Source: Salvator merianae
Taxonomy: Eukaryota; Chordata; Lepidosauria; Squamata; Teiidae
Assembly: GCA_003586115.2 (NCBI GenBank)
Contig: QVOM02000021.1
Span: 10,306,248 to 10,370,247 of the forward strand
Direction: 5' to 3'
DNA: 64,000 bases
Part shown: positions 41,401 through 47,889 of the stretch, piece after piece
Layout: every line of letters begins with the position of its first letter
Numbering within the stretch: position 1 is the first letter of the stretch
The notes under the pieces: model-generated
The model's input: the letters and a program-made list of their open reading frames with translations, nothing else
Told to the model about the DNA's origin: nothing
The model's database searches: none
Program-made: the position numbers and the translations under genes

Positions 41401-44400
41401 TAACTTGCTTCTTAAGTATTGTATGCAGATTAATTTTGAAAGTGTTTATTAGTGGAACATTATAATGTTGGATGTAGGTCAAGTTGGATAGATCTCCATT
41501 TCTTGGTGAATCATTAGCCAATCAGGGTCCTATGACCATGGAGTGTTTGTGCAATTCTAAAGGCTTCAAAGGAAATAGATAGATTAGGGATGCCCCAGCC
41601 ACTTGGTGCTAATTTTTTTGTGTTATTCCTGTGTTCTAAAACTCAGAAAAGAACATAGCAGAGCAGTGGTGAAAGAATGTATAGAGAATTATACATTCTC
41701 TATACATTTTAAACTGGGAAAGGTTACTTAAAATAAGTATTTACTCAAGCATTTATTCAAGGTGCCTGGTTGGGTCAGAATATCCAGCTCTTATGAACAA
41801 AATTTCCATATCCCTTCTCATAAAAAGAAAAAAAAAGTTCAACTTTGGAAAGAAGTTTGATATCTTAGAAGGTTCCAGAAATTTTACATCTCTAAGCAAC
41901 ACACAATTACTGTTAATAAAACTAATTAAATTGCGGCTTTTTATCCTGATATGAACCCCAAACATTTAGTAGCGTACCCATGTATTAAAACAAATCAATA
42001 TATATTTAAGCAGTCTTCAGGTTCTTGTGTCTGACAGGAGAGGATGAGAGCGATTAAGAATAGAAATGTTTCACACTGTATTATCAAAAAGCCTATTCAT
42101 AACTTTTCTTAAGATGGGCAGCAATAGGACACAGAAAGATTCAGTACTGGGAAGTAGATGTATAGGCTGCTATAAAGACCAAGAAAGGAAGGAAGGAAGG
42201 AAGGAAGGAAGGAAGGAAGGAAGGAAGGAAGGAAGGAAATATCTCCTATTTTTGGAAAAGCTAAATCTAGCTGTTACTTAGTTACAATGCTAGTTCATAC
42301 TGCTTCTGAGAGGAGAAATAAAAAAGAAACAAAACTGTATCAAATACTAGTAAAGCTTCATGAACTTTTATTAGCTCAACTGACATTTAAAAAATTATGC
42401 TACAATCAGAAGCCCTTTAATAATGGTGCAAAGCATACAAGATCAAGCAACCAAGAAAATCACAGAAATAGAAAAAAATGCAGAAATCCAAACAATCTTT
42501 TATTTCTAGCTCCCAAAAATTCCTCAATAATAAAATAAGTAATCACAGCCGAAATAGTTTCATGCAGATTTGTAATACTGCATATTGCCTATAACTCTTT
42601 AACACATAAATCATACTCAAAAATCTATGTGGACCAAAGAGAATGTAGTAATGACCAAAGCAAAATTCCTATCATAGATACAAAAGAGTTTATATTACAA
42701 GCTCATACAGGATTTCTGTCTATCAGATGATCTGATGGGCATGGACCCATATGAATTTCAACCTATGACAGTCTACTATAACTAAACTCTAAACTGTATG
42801 CCCATTTCTTCAACTGATATCAAATAGTCTCTGTACTATATTATGCAAGGTTTATGGAGAAAAGATGCCCTTGGTATCTATGATACCAAGAAGATAGCAA
42901 GAAAGAGAAGGAAAAGCAGCTCTAAGAAATCTTTGCAAGTTTCTCTATGGCCCAAGTCAATGAAATAATGTGCTTAAATTCAACAATCCTGTGCTATAAC
43001 CTTAATATGCTGCACCCAGGCACTATGTAAATGAAACACAATTTCCATACACCTTGGAGCTCTACAAATCAAGAATTAGGCTTCATCCACATGTATCTCC
43101 ATTCAGGGCTAGACAGAGCCACTGTGAAAATGAGCCTGTGAAACAGCTGCAAAAGACTGGAACAGACCAAAAGGTCGAGCTGTATATGCTGTATATGCCT
43201 CCAAATTCCATGGCAATGAGACAACCAGATACCAGTTGACCCTATGGGGACTATTAGGGCACAATCAAGGTGGCTTCTTCTACTTTGATATTTAGGTTGT
43301 CCTGATAGTTGCTGGGGCATTGCATCTGGAAAGTAGGCATTTACCCACCCTGACCCCCTGGGAAAGCTTTCACCTTTCCAAGTAGACTTTGATAATTGCC
43401 AGTGATGAGAAAAGCTGTTGCTAGCTGGACCCAGCAACCAATGTTATAAACCACAGGGATACAAAATAATTATCTGTACTTCTAAAATGAAGTACAGACA
43501 TTCAGCATACAAACATACAAATTATTTCCTTTAACCGAAGCTTCCAAAATCAACATTCACAGAGGGAGAAGTTCAATTAGAGTGTGCCAGAAAAAGAAAG
43601 GGCCAAGGTACACTGACAAGTTTGGGCCTCAAGTTTATTTTCACAGAACAATTAAACATTTAATACTGTACACTGATACAGCCTTGCCCTTTGATGCTTT
43701 CCACTATTGGAAAGAAAAAAATGCTTACCATTCTTGCTCACATCCAGTTCCCTGAGGTTAATGAGATTTGCAATGGATGCAGGCAATGTTGTTAGGTCAT
43801 TATCCGGCAAACTCAACTTGTGCAGAGACTGACAGTTAAAAAGTTGCTATTGAGTAAAGACAAAAATAAACATTTTTTTAAAAAGTGCAAATGCGGTGAA
43901 AAAAATTGCTAAGTATTCACAATAATCTGCAAGAATGCATTTCATGTATAGTTGCTTCGATTACTTATAAGACAAAAATATAGAGAAATTTTGTAAAGTT
44001 GTATAAAAAGCACAGGGTACATTGTAAATCATGTACTGTTACCGAATGATTAGTAAAACCACAGGCCTGTCCCTTCAAAGTGATAATGTTTTATAGCCAG
44101 ATTGGTCTTGTCAATAATTTTATAAGAGATTTTATAACATATGCATCACAAAAAGAACCATGGCACAGTCCTGATTTTCATTCTGCAAAAATTAAAATTA
44201 AATAAACACAATAAAAGACAATTTTCTTCAAACTGGTACTAACCCAATATTTCGGATTAAAGCTCTTCTCAACTCCAGCTAAAATAACCTAAGGTAAGCA
44301 ATAATGTCTGGTGAAGCCATATGGAAAAATCTGGTAGAAATGCATGATGCTTCTATATAAACACTCTCAGCATATATGCTTCAAACTAAATATAGGAATT

Positions 44401-46342
44401 TTTGAACGCTGTTCCCCACATGGAGCAATGCAGCAGCAAGAAGACAGATATAGGTAAGGAGTATACAGGGAATATCGCTGGAAGCCAGAAACAAAAAGGA
44501 TCATGAAAACCTAAGTAACTGTGCTGAAGATGCATTTTACACAGACTCCAGAGAATGAAAGGTAATCTGCCAAAAGCCAAGTTTCATCTTTCAGTGTCTT
44601 ATGCAGCACCTGCAGTTTAGTGATCTAAAGCAACAGACAGTGTATAGCTGAAGGTATCCCACCTGACTGCAGTAAGCTACAGTTAATATTAAACGGTGCA
44701 TGAATACTGAGCTCCCATTAGGAGGCAATTAACTAAGCCTTTGTTGCCATGATTCTGATAACTATGATAAGGATTATTCAGTAAGAGAGATCATGTGATA
44801 TAGTGGTGAAAGTCTGGACAGAAAGGGGAATGGAAATCTCTACTGGAGACATGGGGTCCTTTAACTTGTCCCACCTTGCAAAATGATTCTGCGAACAATG
44901 TAATAAATAACAGCAATCATTACTATAGGTATTTGTGATGTGTATGTTTAAATATGGACATAAAATAGAGCCAATAACTTCATGAGGTAATAAATATTCT
45001 TAGATATTATGATCTTACATTATGGATGACTCTCAATCATAAAAACAATCCAGTATAGTTACCACAGTTGGCACAAACAATTTTTGCAATTTTGTAGTAA
45101 CAAAGTTCTCATAATGTTATATCCTAAGCTGCTTAAAACTATCATTAAGTAGTCTGGGGCTGGTCATGGAATTTACCAGACTTATCACACCAGCTTGAGT
45201 CCTGGTGAAAGCGTTACATCTGCACCTATATTCACCACATCTATACATCAATGCTGCTTGTTATACATTAACTTGCTTTGTATCTGTATATGCATAACTC
45301 ATTGTCAAAGATACAGAACAGAATGAAGGAAAGTTCATATAAGAGTAAGGTTAGTGGAAGGCAAACTAATATCCATTTGATCTCTTAACTACAGTTGCGA
45401 GGGGAGTGGATTTGCTGAGAGTTTGGGAACAGCAGTGAAATTTATCACCTAATATAATGAGCTACCCTTTTAGTAATGGCTGCTGTTGGTGACCCAATCA
45501 CCAGTAGCACTTCCAAAAGCACCCTGCTATCCCAGGACATTGTGGAGAGAGAAAAAATTCAGAACTGGAAAAAAAAAAAAAGATGACTGATAGTAGGATC
45601 TGTCATTCTTCTTCCCACCTTATCTCATGTGTAGAGTAATACTATATTCAGAGTACTTAGTAGAGATAAAGGAGGAAATGGCAGCCATATTACTGAGATG
45701 GAATTGCTTCTGTACCTGCAGCAGTGGCAAATACAGTTTTGGCAGGGAAGGTAAGCCATTATCCTAGTGGTCACTCTCACTACCTCCTAAAATCCAGAAC
45801 AATAGCTATCAGATTTTCTTTTTATGAGTGATGACACCCCTAAACAGTGGTGTTAGAAATTTATTACTAGCACAAGATCTTATATTTTATAATAGCGGCA
45901 TAGAACATTAATTATTAGATAAAAAACAGAAGATCAGGCACTTATCCTTCTATATAGTCTCTCTCTCTCAAAGACACATACACAATATTAAAACATTACC
46001 AGCTGTAGCTGCTTCCGCAGCATCACTCAGGATCTGGAGTTTTACCTGTCAAAATCAGTTGTTGGAGCAGATCAACAAATTGCAACAAATAATTCAGTAA
46101 GGCATTCCAGTTGCTTGTTGCCAAATGCTCTGACTGTGACATACCTTTGGAAGCTCCTCAATTTGATTAGCGTCTAGGTACAGCTCTTCCAATGTCTTTT
46201 CAAAAGTAAAGATCTCCTTAGGGACCTGCTCCAGGCTGCAGTGAGAGTAATCAAGTGCAGTGACAGTTTCTTCTTCTCCACGTAAACAGCGGCATGGCAC
46301 TAACCGCACAAATAAGTTCCGCTTTGTGGTCATTTTCAGGCA
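448..46342 (-). CDS. ERBIN: ERBIN (LAP2) gene, coding exons c1-c20, 3' part outside window
   Basis: Twenty exons joined on the minus strand give one uninterrupted frame of 1252 codons that closely follows mammalian ERBIN, a LAP-family scaffold. ERBIN sits on the basolateral membrane of epithelia and at neuromuscular and desmosomal junctions, and binds ERBB2, SMADs and p120-type catenins. Visible order: palmitoylation-type N terminus (Cys14, Cys16), leucine-rich repeats about residues 24-402, acidic linker to about 690, then a long Ser/Pro-rich region to 1204 and a 48-residue cassette. The C-terminal PDZ domain known in the family is not in the window; it must be encoded below position 1. Every internal exon has AG/GT borders, and each exon length agrees with the codon count of its translation. 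Exon numbers c1-c20 count coding exons only; at least one upstream non-coding exon is expected. Identification rests on protein similarity recalled from memory, not a database search. Confidence 0.96.
6540..6670. mobile_element. Short Harbinger-like MITE with 14-bp terminal inverted repeats
   Basis: 131 bp bounded by perfect inverted GGCCCTTTCTGCAC / GTGCAGAAAGGGCC. AAA lies on both sides, compatible with a 3-bp target duplication. The interior contains a smaller imperfect palindrome (GTGCAGACTATG...CATAGTTTGCAC). It has no coding capacity. The same interior recurs at 21324-21464, and the terminal motif recurs at 7888-8331. The superfamily call rests on the 3-bp duplication and is inference. 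Confidence 0.65.
7888..8331. mobile_element. Harbinger-like non-autonomous element with TTA target duplication
   Basis: 444 bp starting GGCCTTTTCTGCAT and ending GTGCAGAAAAGGCC, flanked on both sides by TTA (7885-7887 and 8332-8334). The TTA duplication is typical of PIF/Harbinger transposons. It contains internal inverted segments (AATGTGGATTAAG...CTTAATCTGGAT) and no transposase. The open frames at 8084-8469 lie inside or across this element and are not genes. Confidence 0.7.
8599..10129 (-). CDS. ERBIN: ERBIN large coding exon c19, residues 694-1204
   Basis: 1531 nt with acceptor CAG and donor GTAACC; 510 codons plus one base. This single exon encodes the long low-complexity middle of ERBIN. 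Strongly conserved islands are [16 protein letters not shown] (about residues 910-925), [19 protein letters not shown] (from about 1123), [19 protein letters not shown] (from about 1147) and the basic [17 protein letters not shown] at the end. In mammals the latter half contributes to SMAD binding and carries phosphoserines. The first quarter (residues 694-830) is more diverged. The frame continues past the donor into the intron (VTSFTH...), which is read-through. Confidence 0.96.
10318..10606 (-). mobile_element. tRNA-derived SINE, minus orientation
   Basis: Read on the minus strand it starts with a tRNA-like head. The A-box-like AGTGGCGCAGAAGG lies at 10586-10599 and a B-box-like GGAGTTCAAGG at about 10544-10556. 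The body includes the phrase complementary to TATACCCCGCTTTTCTC and CAAAGCAGCTTACAA, common in reptile SINEs, and the tail is a short GAA-type repeat at the left end. The head is tRNA-like but cannot be a working tRNA because no cloverleaf is kept. Confidence 0.7.
10796..11356. mobile_element. Tigger-like (Tc1/mariner) non-autonomous element, copy 1
   Basis: 561 bp flanked by TA on both sides (10794-10795, 11357-11358). Ends are CAGTAGAGTCTCAATTATCC and the inverse of CAGTAGAGTCTCGACTATCC. Subterminal repeats of the TTATCCGA type are present at both ends. The interior is CpG-rich and made of nested palindromes, such as GAAGGTCTTCCCTT against AAGGGAAGACCTT around 11179-11211. No transposase frame. 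The segment 10928-11275 is homologous, in inverted orientation, to the core of the hAT-like element at 48832-49412. Confidence 0.8.
11960..12440 (+). mobile_element. L1-like LINE, ORF2 C-terminal remnant
   Basis: Conceptual translation gives [17 protein letters not shown], then later [14 protein letters not shown] and [16 protein letters not shown] and [11 protein letters not shown]. These are the order and spacing of the cysteine/tryptophan region at the C terminus of L1-type ORF2 proteins. Frameshifts separate the blocks. It ends in an AATAAA-containing, A/T-rich tail near 12430-12455, as expected for a LINE 3' end. Orientation is opposite to ERBIN. Confidence 0.7.
12715..12898 (-). CDS. 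ERBIN: ERBIN coding exon c18, residues 633-693
   Basis: 184 nt with acceptor TAG and donor GTTTGA. It encodes the Asn/Ser-rich segment [20 protein letters not shown] followed by [20 protein letters not shown], with split codons at both ends. Likely disordered, with many Ser/Thr that could be phosphorylated; the mammalian counterpart is nearly identical around the Asn/Ser run. Confidence 0.94.
12899..13988 (-). other. ERBIN intron c17-c18 (1.1 kb)
   Basis: AT-rich. The stretch 13175-13262 (TTTATTGTATC...CCTACCCTGAGACCTTCAGGTATAGGGTG...AATAAAAA) resembles the 3' tail shared by many reptile SINE/LINE copies. Nothing else recognised. Confidence 0.6.
13989..14103 (-). CDS. ERBIN: ERBIN coding exon c17, residues 595-632
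   Basis: 115 nt with acceptor TAG and donor GTAGAT. It encodes [20 protein letters not shown] then [18 protein letters not shown], an acidic Ser-rich stretch and a proline-containing motif that closely match mammalian ERBIN. Ends with one base of Asp633. Confidence 0.94.
14104..14421 (-). other. ERBIN intron c16-c17 (318 bp)
   Basis: Short AT-rich intron; no repeat or RNA gene recognised. The plus-strand open frame across it (14197-14538) reads antisense through exon c16 and is a shadow. Confidence 0.7.
14422..14604 (-). CDS. ERBIN: ERBIN coding exon c16, residues 534-594 (divergent)
   Basis: 183 nt, phase 0 at both ends, acceptor TAG, donor GTATTG (poor match after GT). The translated acidic linker runs [20 protein letters not shown] to TNHEDTLE. 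It aligns only loosely with the matching mammalian linker, so this is the least conserved coding exon in the window. The assignment relies on position, open frame, phase and scattered identities such as VMGN/QK.PS/PEAE. Confidence 0.85.
14720..15011. mobile_element. Tc1/mariner-like MITE with TA target site
   Basis: 292 bp flanked by TA (14718-14719 and 15012-15013). The left end is CAGTTGTCTCTCCTTACATG and the inverted right end CAGTTGTCCTTTCCTTATAT, about 80% identical. No coding capacity. The ends are unlike those of the Tigger-like copies at 10796 and 28252, so this is a different family. Confidence 0.65.
15240..15287. repeat. (TA)n(CA)n microsatellite
   Basis: A run of about 15 TA units directly followed by about 8 CA units, with a T-rich run before it. 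A compound dinucleotide repeat, likely length-polymorphic. Confidence 0.95.
15928..16098 (-). CDS. ERBIN: ERBIN coding exon c15, residues 477-533
   Basis: 171 nt, phase 0 at both ends; acceptor TAG, donor GTAAGC. It begins [20 protein letters not shown] and continues with a helix-prone stretch ([13 protein letters not shown]), then a divergent Lys/Glu/Gln-rich tail ending KDVGIK. The first half is strongly conserved, the second half is not. Confidence 0.94.
16099..17597 (-). other. ERBIN intron c14-c15 (1.5 kb)
   Basis: The right part (17000-17597) is ordinary AT-rich intron. The left part (16193-16560) is GC-richer with inverted repeats and is listed separately. A poly-C/poly-T run lies near 16624-16643. 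Confidence 0.65.
16193..16560. repeat. Hairpin-containing, GC-rich putative DNA-transposon remnant
   Basis: A strong hairpin occupies 16195-16258: GGTCTGTTC pairs with GAACAGACC and AGCTTAGAATG with CATTCTAAGCT. A second inverted pair, GTGTTCACA...TGTGAACAC, lies at about 16472-16502. Overlapping open frames on both strands at 16269-16557 come from this symmetry. Ends and target duplication are not resolved, so the class is unknown. Confidence 0.45.
17598..17719 (-). CDS. ERBIN: ERBIN coding exon c14, residues 436-476
   Basis: 122 nt with acceptor TAG and donor GTATGT. It encodes [20 protein letters not shown] and [20 protein letters not shown], an acidic, highly conserved ERBIN segment; phase 0 at its end. 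Confidence 0.95.
17720..20204 (-). other. ERBIN intron c13-c14 (2.5 kb)
   Basis: AT-rich on the left (17720-18290). From 18534 the sequence TTAGGCCATTTCTGCACTTA resembles the left end of the Harbinger-like family, but I found no matching right end, so it is probably truncated. A palindromic segment at 19840-19985 is listed separately. No gene seen. Confidence 0.6.
19840..19985. repeat. Palindromic repeat, member of a three-copy family in this window
   Basis: An inner hairpin TGTTGGGATTGCCA...TGGCAATCCTAATA lies at about 19917-19958, bordered by AAACCTAGG and CCTGGTTTT. Related segments occur at 30475-30600 and 49671-49770, each with a GGGATTG/CAATCCC-type inner arm. Probably a MITE; ends not resolved. 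Confidence 0.45.
20205..20304 (-). CDS. ERBIN: ERBIN coding exon c13, residues 403-435
   Basis: 100 nt with acceptor CAG and donor GTAGGA. It encodes the region just after the LRR array ([20 protein letters not shown] and [13 protein letters not shown]) and one base of Val436. This is the LAP-specific segment that follows the repeats in ERBIN, Scribble-type and Densin-type proteins. Confidence 0.94.
20305..21169 (-). other. ERBIN intron c12-c13 (865 bp)
   Basis: AT-rich with short A runs (21109-21121, 21152-21160). No repeat family or gene recognised. Confidence 0.65.
21170..21239 (-). CDS. ERBIN: ERBIN coding exon c12, residues 379-402 (last LRR)
   Basis: 70 nt with acceptor CAG and donor GTAAGA. 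It encodes [20 protein letters not shown] then DNQ, the final leucine-rich repeat, and ends in phase 0. A partial Harbinger-like MITE lies about 85 bp upstream in the preceding intron. Confidence 0.94.
21324..21464. mobile_element. Partial Harbinger-like MITE, relative of 6540-6670
   Basis: The left end GGTCCTTTCTGCAT resembles the 6540 element. The interior is an imperfect palindrome: CTGCCATCCACATACTGG...GCTAGTGCAGACC equivalents, with CTAGCATGTGGATGGCAG on the other arm, shared with 6540-6670. The outermost right inverted repeat is missing or decayed. Confidence 0.5.
23360..23429. repeat. (GAAA)n microsatellite
   Basis: About 17 uninterrupted GAAA units on the plus strand, so the ERBIN pre-mRNA carries (UUUC)n. 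Confidence 0.97.
24538..24653 (-). CDS. ERBIN: ERBIN coding exon c11, residues 341-378 (LRR)
   Basis: 116 nt with acceptor CAG and an unusual donor GTTTGT. It encodes [20 protein letters not shown] followed by [18 protein letters not shown] and two bases of Arg379. Near-identical to the mammalian LRR segment. Confidence 0.95.
24962..25004. repeat. (ATC)n(ATT)n microsatellite
   Basis: About nine ATC units grading into about six ATT units. Confidence 0.95.
25260..25389 (-). CDS. ERBIN: ERBIN coding exon c10, residues 297-340 (LRR)
   Basis: 130 nt with acceptor CAG and donor GTACAG, a weaker-than-average donor. It encodes two LRR units ([20 protein letters not shown] and [17 protein letters not shown]) and ends in phase 0. 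Confidence 0.95.
25548..25765 (-). mobile_element. CR1 (L3-like) LINE fragment, minus orientation
   Basis: Phrases complementary to a CR1-type 3' region are readable: CTAGTCCACTAATCTGTTCTCACAGTGGCCAA, then GCTAGTAGCTATTGATGCCCTTGTCTTCCGTGAATCTGTCCAA. The same order of blocks appears at 47890-48125 and, inverted, at 51215-51440. It lies within the c9-c10 intron, in the same direction as ERBIN. Confidence 0.7.
25912..25984 (-). CDS. ERBIN: ERBIN coding exon c9, residues 273-296 (LRR)
   Basis: 73 nt with acceptor CAG and donor GTAAGT. It encodes [20 protein letters not shown] then SIG, one full LRR; split Gly codons at both ends join it to c8 and c10. Confidence 0.94.
26510..26654 (-). CDS. ERBIN: ERBIN coding exon c8, residues 225-272 (LRR)
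   Basis: 145 nt with acceptor CAG and donor GTGTGT. It encodes two LRRs including [19 protein letters not shown] and [18 protein letters not shown], plus one base of Gly273. Small substitutions relative to mammals (for example ETLEDG where mammals have a slightly different acidic stretch) are at non-consensus LRR positions. Confidence 0.95.
27160..27234 (-). CDS. ERBIN: ERBIN coding exon c7, residues 200-224 (LRR)
   Basis: 75 nt, phase 0 at both ends. Acceptor CAG after a pyrimidine/A tract, donor GTATGT. It encodes [20 protein letters not shown] then TLIPG, one LRR unit. Because the exon is symmetric and codes exactly 25 residues, skipping would delete one repeat without a frameshift. Confidence 0.94.
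27995..28058 (-). CDS. ERBIN: ERBIN coding exon c6, residues 178-199 (LRR)
   Basis: 64 nt with acceptor TAG and donor GTGAGT. It encodes [18 protein letters not shown] then TEV, ending in phase 0. A Tigger-like transposon (28252-28558) inserted about 190 bp from its acceptor. Confidence 0.94.
28252..28558. mobile_element. Tigger-like (Tc1/mariner) non-autonomous element, copy 2
   Basis: 307 bp flanked by TA (28250-28251, 28559-28560). The inverted ends match copy 1 at 10796-11356, and the element sits in the opposite orientation to it. The outer ~80 bp are shared (CGACATAAACGGGC, GGATTATCCGATGTCGCGGCTGCTTGGGGGCGTGGC), but the interior is a different CpG-rich cargo of CCACGC/GCGTGG-type motifs. 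The first base of the left end is C-to-T changed. No transposase. Confidence 0.8.
30475..30600. repeat. Palindromic repeat related to 19840-19985 and 49671-49770
   Basis: ATATCCTGGGATTTTGCT...TGTATTGGGATTGT pairs with CCACAATCCCAGTATGG...GGGATACTCTTGGG. Unresolved MITE-type remnant. Confidence 0.45.
30975..31060. repeat. Fragment of a dispersed reptile repeat
   Basis: CCAGGTTTTATAGACTTCAACTGCCATCATTCACGATCCC...ATGTGTAGCCAAAACATATGGAAG resembles the frequent reptile motif in which an 'acaactcccatcatccc' block and an 'agtccaaaacatctgga' block flank a centre. Only a decayed piece is present; family not assigned. Confidence 0.4.
32068..32150. other. Short CpG-dense patch in an AT-rich intron
   Basis: CAGCGGCGGTCC, TTCGCTCC, CATCGCCGTTCGCGGGGCC and CCGTAGTGACGC occur within about 85 bp, while the surrounding kilobases are nearly free of CG. 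Too short for a CpG island. It could be a young GC-rich transposon fragment or a small regulatory patch. Confidence 0.4.
33332..33388 (-). CDS. ERBIN: ERBIN coding exon c5, residues 159-177 (LRR)
   Basis: 57 nt, the smallest exon found and too short to stand out as an open frame. Acceptor CAG, donor GTAAGT. It encodes [18 protein letters not shown], a single canonical LRR, with split codons at both ends that join to c4 and c6. Confidence 0.94.
33389..35310 (-). other. ERBIN intron c4-c5 (1.9 kb)
   Basis: AT-rich intron with no repeat, RNA gene or coding segment that I recognise. Confidence 0.6.
35311..35400 (-). CDS. ERBIN: ERBIN coding exon c4, residues 129-158 (LRR)
   Basis: 90 nt with acceptor TAG and donor GTAAGT. 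It contains the repeat [20 protein letters not shown] and ends FG plus two bases of Arg159. The intron to c3 is only 126 bp, the shortest in the window. Confidence 0.95.
35527..35605 (-). CDS. ERBIN: ERBIN coding exon c3, residues 103-128 (LRR)
   Basis: 79 nt with acceptor CAG and donor GTAAGT. It encodes [20 protein letters not shown] and onward to NPIS, plus two bases of Lys129. It continues the LRR array. The translated length (25 full codons plus split codons at both ends) fits the phases of c2 and c4. Confidence 0.95.
37470..37540 (+). mobile_element. tRNA-derived SINE head (degenerate)
   Basis: TAGTTCAGTGGTAGAGCA (37476-37493) matches a Pol III A box and GGTTCAATCC (37520-37529) a B box, at tRNA-like spacing. 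The sequence between, and the lack of a 3' acceptor stem partner, argue against a functional tRNA. The wording resembles the tRNA-derived head of common squamate SINEs; the body is not preserved. Confidence 0.6.
38168..38230. repeat. (GGAA)n microsatellite
   Basis: About 15 perfect GGAA units on the plus strand; (UUCC)n in ERBIN pre-mRNA. Confidence 0.97.
40190..41600 (-). mobile_element. L1-like LINE, ORF2 C-terminal remnant, minus orientation
   Basis: Minus-strand translation contains [18 protein letters not shown] and [20 protein letters not shown], the pattern seen in L1-type ORF2 upstream of its C-terminal cysteine/tryptophan region. Further on it gives a degenerate [15 protein letters not shown] and [19 protein letters not shown]. 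Many stops and frameshifts separate the blocks. The phrase TTTCTTGGTGAAT(T/C)ATTAGCCA occurs twice (about 40759 and 41499), suggesting an internal duplication or two overlapping copies. Boundaries are approximate. Confidence 0.6.
42182..42239. repeat. (AAGG)n microsatellite
   Basis: About 13 perfect AAGG units on the plus strand. Confidence 0.97.
43729..43846 (-). CDS. ERBIN: ERBIN coding exon c2, residues 64-102 (LRR)
   Basis: 118 nt between acceptor TAG and donor GTAAGC. It encodes 39 codons plus one base of Gly103. Two leucine-rich repeat units are readable ([20 protein letters not shown], then [12 protein letters not shown]). The residues are essentially those of the mammalian protein, as expected for the LAP-family LRR domain. 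Confidence 0.95.
43847..46144 (-). other. ERBIN intron c1-c2 (2.3 kb)
   Basis: AT-rich intron. A run of A (45571-45582) and a CT run near 45957-45968 are the only simple features. No gene or repeat family recognised. Confidence 0.65.
46145..46342 (-). CDS. ERBIN: ERBIN coding exon c1: 9-nt 5'UTR, start codon, residues 1-63
   Basis: The acceptor AG is at 46343-46344. Nine untranslated bases precede the ATG at 46331-46333, which has A at -3, a favourable Kozak context. The donor GTATGT follows codon 63. The protein begins [19 protein letters not shown]; Cys14 and Cys16 match the two cysteines known to be palmitoylated in mammalian ERBIN and needed for membrane targeting. The first leucine-rich repeat ([16 protein letters not shown]) starts near residue 28. 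The open frame extends 22 codons upstream of this ATG, but that part lies in the intron beyond the acceptor, so the shorter start is chosen. The exon ends in phase 0. Confidence 0.95.
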
Positions 46343-47889
46343 CTTTAAAGGAAAGATAAGAAAACAGCTCCTGCAAAATGTTGTCATGTACTTTATCATA
46401 CCAATTATAATAAATTTATCTACAATAAAGAGTGAATGTCCATTGTATACATGAATAGCTTATTTAAGTTTGTATTTGTAAATCTTCATACAGCTTTATG
46501 TTTTGAACAGAAACAAGAGTTATAACAGCCCACTTCAGCTGTATGTATCTTGGCCTACCACTGTTCATTTCCTTCCATTTTATCCGTCCTCTGTTTTCAG
46601 TGCACCACAATTCAGCATTCTTTGGCTATTTAAGTGTAGCATCCTATGTAATCTTAAACAAAATTAAGATTCAAACAAGTCAAAATCTTTAACCAAAGTT
46701 TGCAGCTAGTGCATGATTCACTGCTCTGTTCTTATGAGCCTGCCATTCTCAGTTCAGACACTGCGAACCTATTATTAACCCAGGAAATGTGCCTGGATGC
46801 TCCAAAAAATCTACAGCAATGTATATATCAGTTAGTAAGACATGTCTATCTAAACTGTTGTCTTGAACTTTAGTGTTTTTAATCCCTAAACTGGTTAGAA
46901 TTTTTTCTCATCTCCTGCAGGAAAGTAGTACTGTTTTATTTCAGAAGCTACAGCAGCTTTGAAATGGACTCCTTTTAATAACTTTGGATGTAGTTCATCA
47001 ACATGTAAATCACATCATGCCAACATTGTGAAACTGTGGTAGCAAACTAATTTATTTTGAAGCACTGGAAAATACATACTGAAATGGGGCTGAGAATATC
47101 TTAACTGCTGGCAACCAAGAAAAAAACATGGCATTAAATACTAACGAGATGGTGTCTTAGCTTCATTTGGTCAGATCTGTTTGATTTTTTTTTCATCTGC
47201 TTATATGGCTGAATTCATTTTATTATCCCTTTATACTAAGGACAATGGGCAAAGGCTATCTTCAACCAGGCTGCCAACTGACTTGCAAGACATATTAAAA
47301 TTTATTTCTAAACAGAGAGAAATCACTTGAAGTTTTAACCTCTGAACTCAGACCAAGACAGGAGCCCTTTGACTCTATGGAAGGTGCTCTATAAAGTGCA
47401 GACAAAGAAACTTGTTTCAAATTTCAGACAAGCAGCACCATTCAGTCATTAGAGAATGTTTTCAAAAGGCAAGCAGAAGAAATGCAGCATTTTTATTCTA
47501 TGGGAAGCATTTTTGTAGTAGAAAGAGACACACAACATGTCAATACAATCAGACACAGTATTTCTTACACACTTTCGAAATGTTTCCCATTTATTATCTG
47601 ACAGTTCTCTTTAAAGCAGAACAACTCATATCCAATCTCAGTATCTTCTGAAAAAGGTTCACCCATTTTATACATTACTGCAACCTTTCAGGCTAGGCTT
47701 CCACGGTACCTGTCATATCATCATGAAAAGTTCTAAGTAGTGCCCAAAGATTTGATGTCAAGTTTCTAACAACTTGCAGCAATCTCATTTTTCCAGGAAT
47801 AAGAATATCATCCCATCCAACTATGTTCTTACTACAAGATATTAATGGGTGTAAGAATGCAAGAAATCCCCCTCACTGGATTGGGGAAG

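Larger units (their letters stand above)
35606..43728 (-). other. ERBIN intron c2-c3 (8.1 kb)
   Basis: Holds a tRNA-like SINE head (37470-37540), two (GGAA)n tracts (38168-38230, 42182-42239), a SINE/LINE-tail-like stretch near 39225-39290 and an antisense L1-like remnant (40190-41600). A TTA-preceded GGCCCTTTTCATACA at 38571 may be a lone Harbinger-like end. No host exon seen. Confidence 0.7.

Noticed and set aside
46334..46399. Upstream in-frame ATG extending ERBIN by 22 residues
   Set aside because: A splice acceptor lies between it and the MTTKR start, so the upstream codons are intronic. The MTTKR start matches the family and leads directly into the palmitoylation-type Cys14/Cys16.
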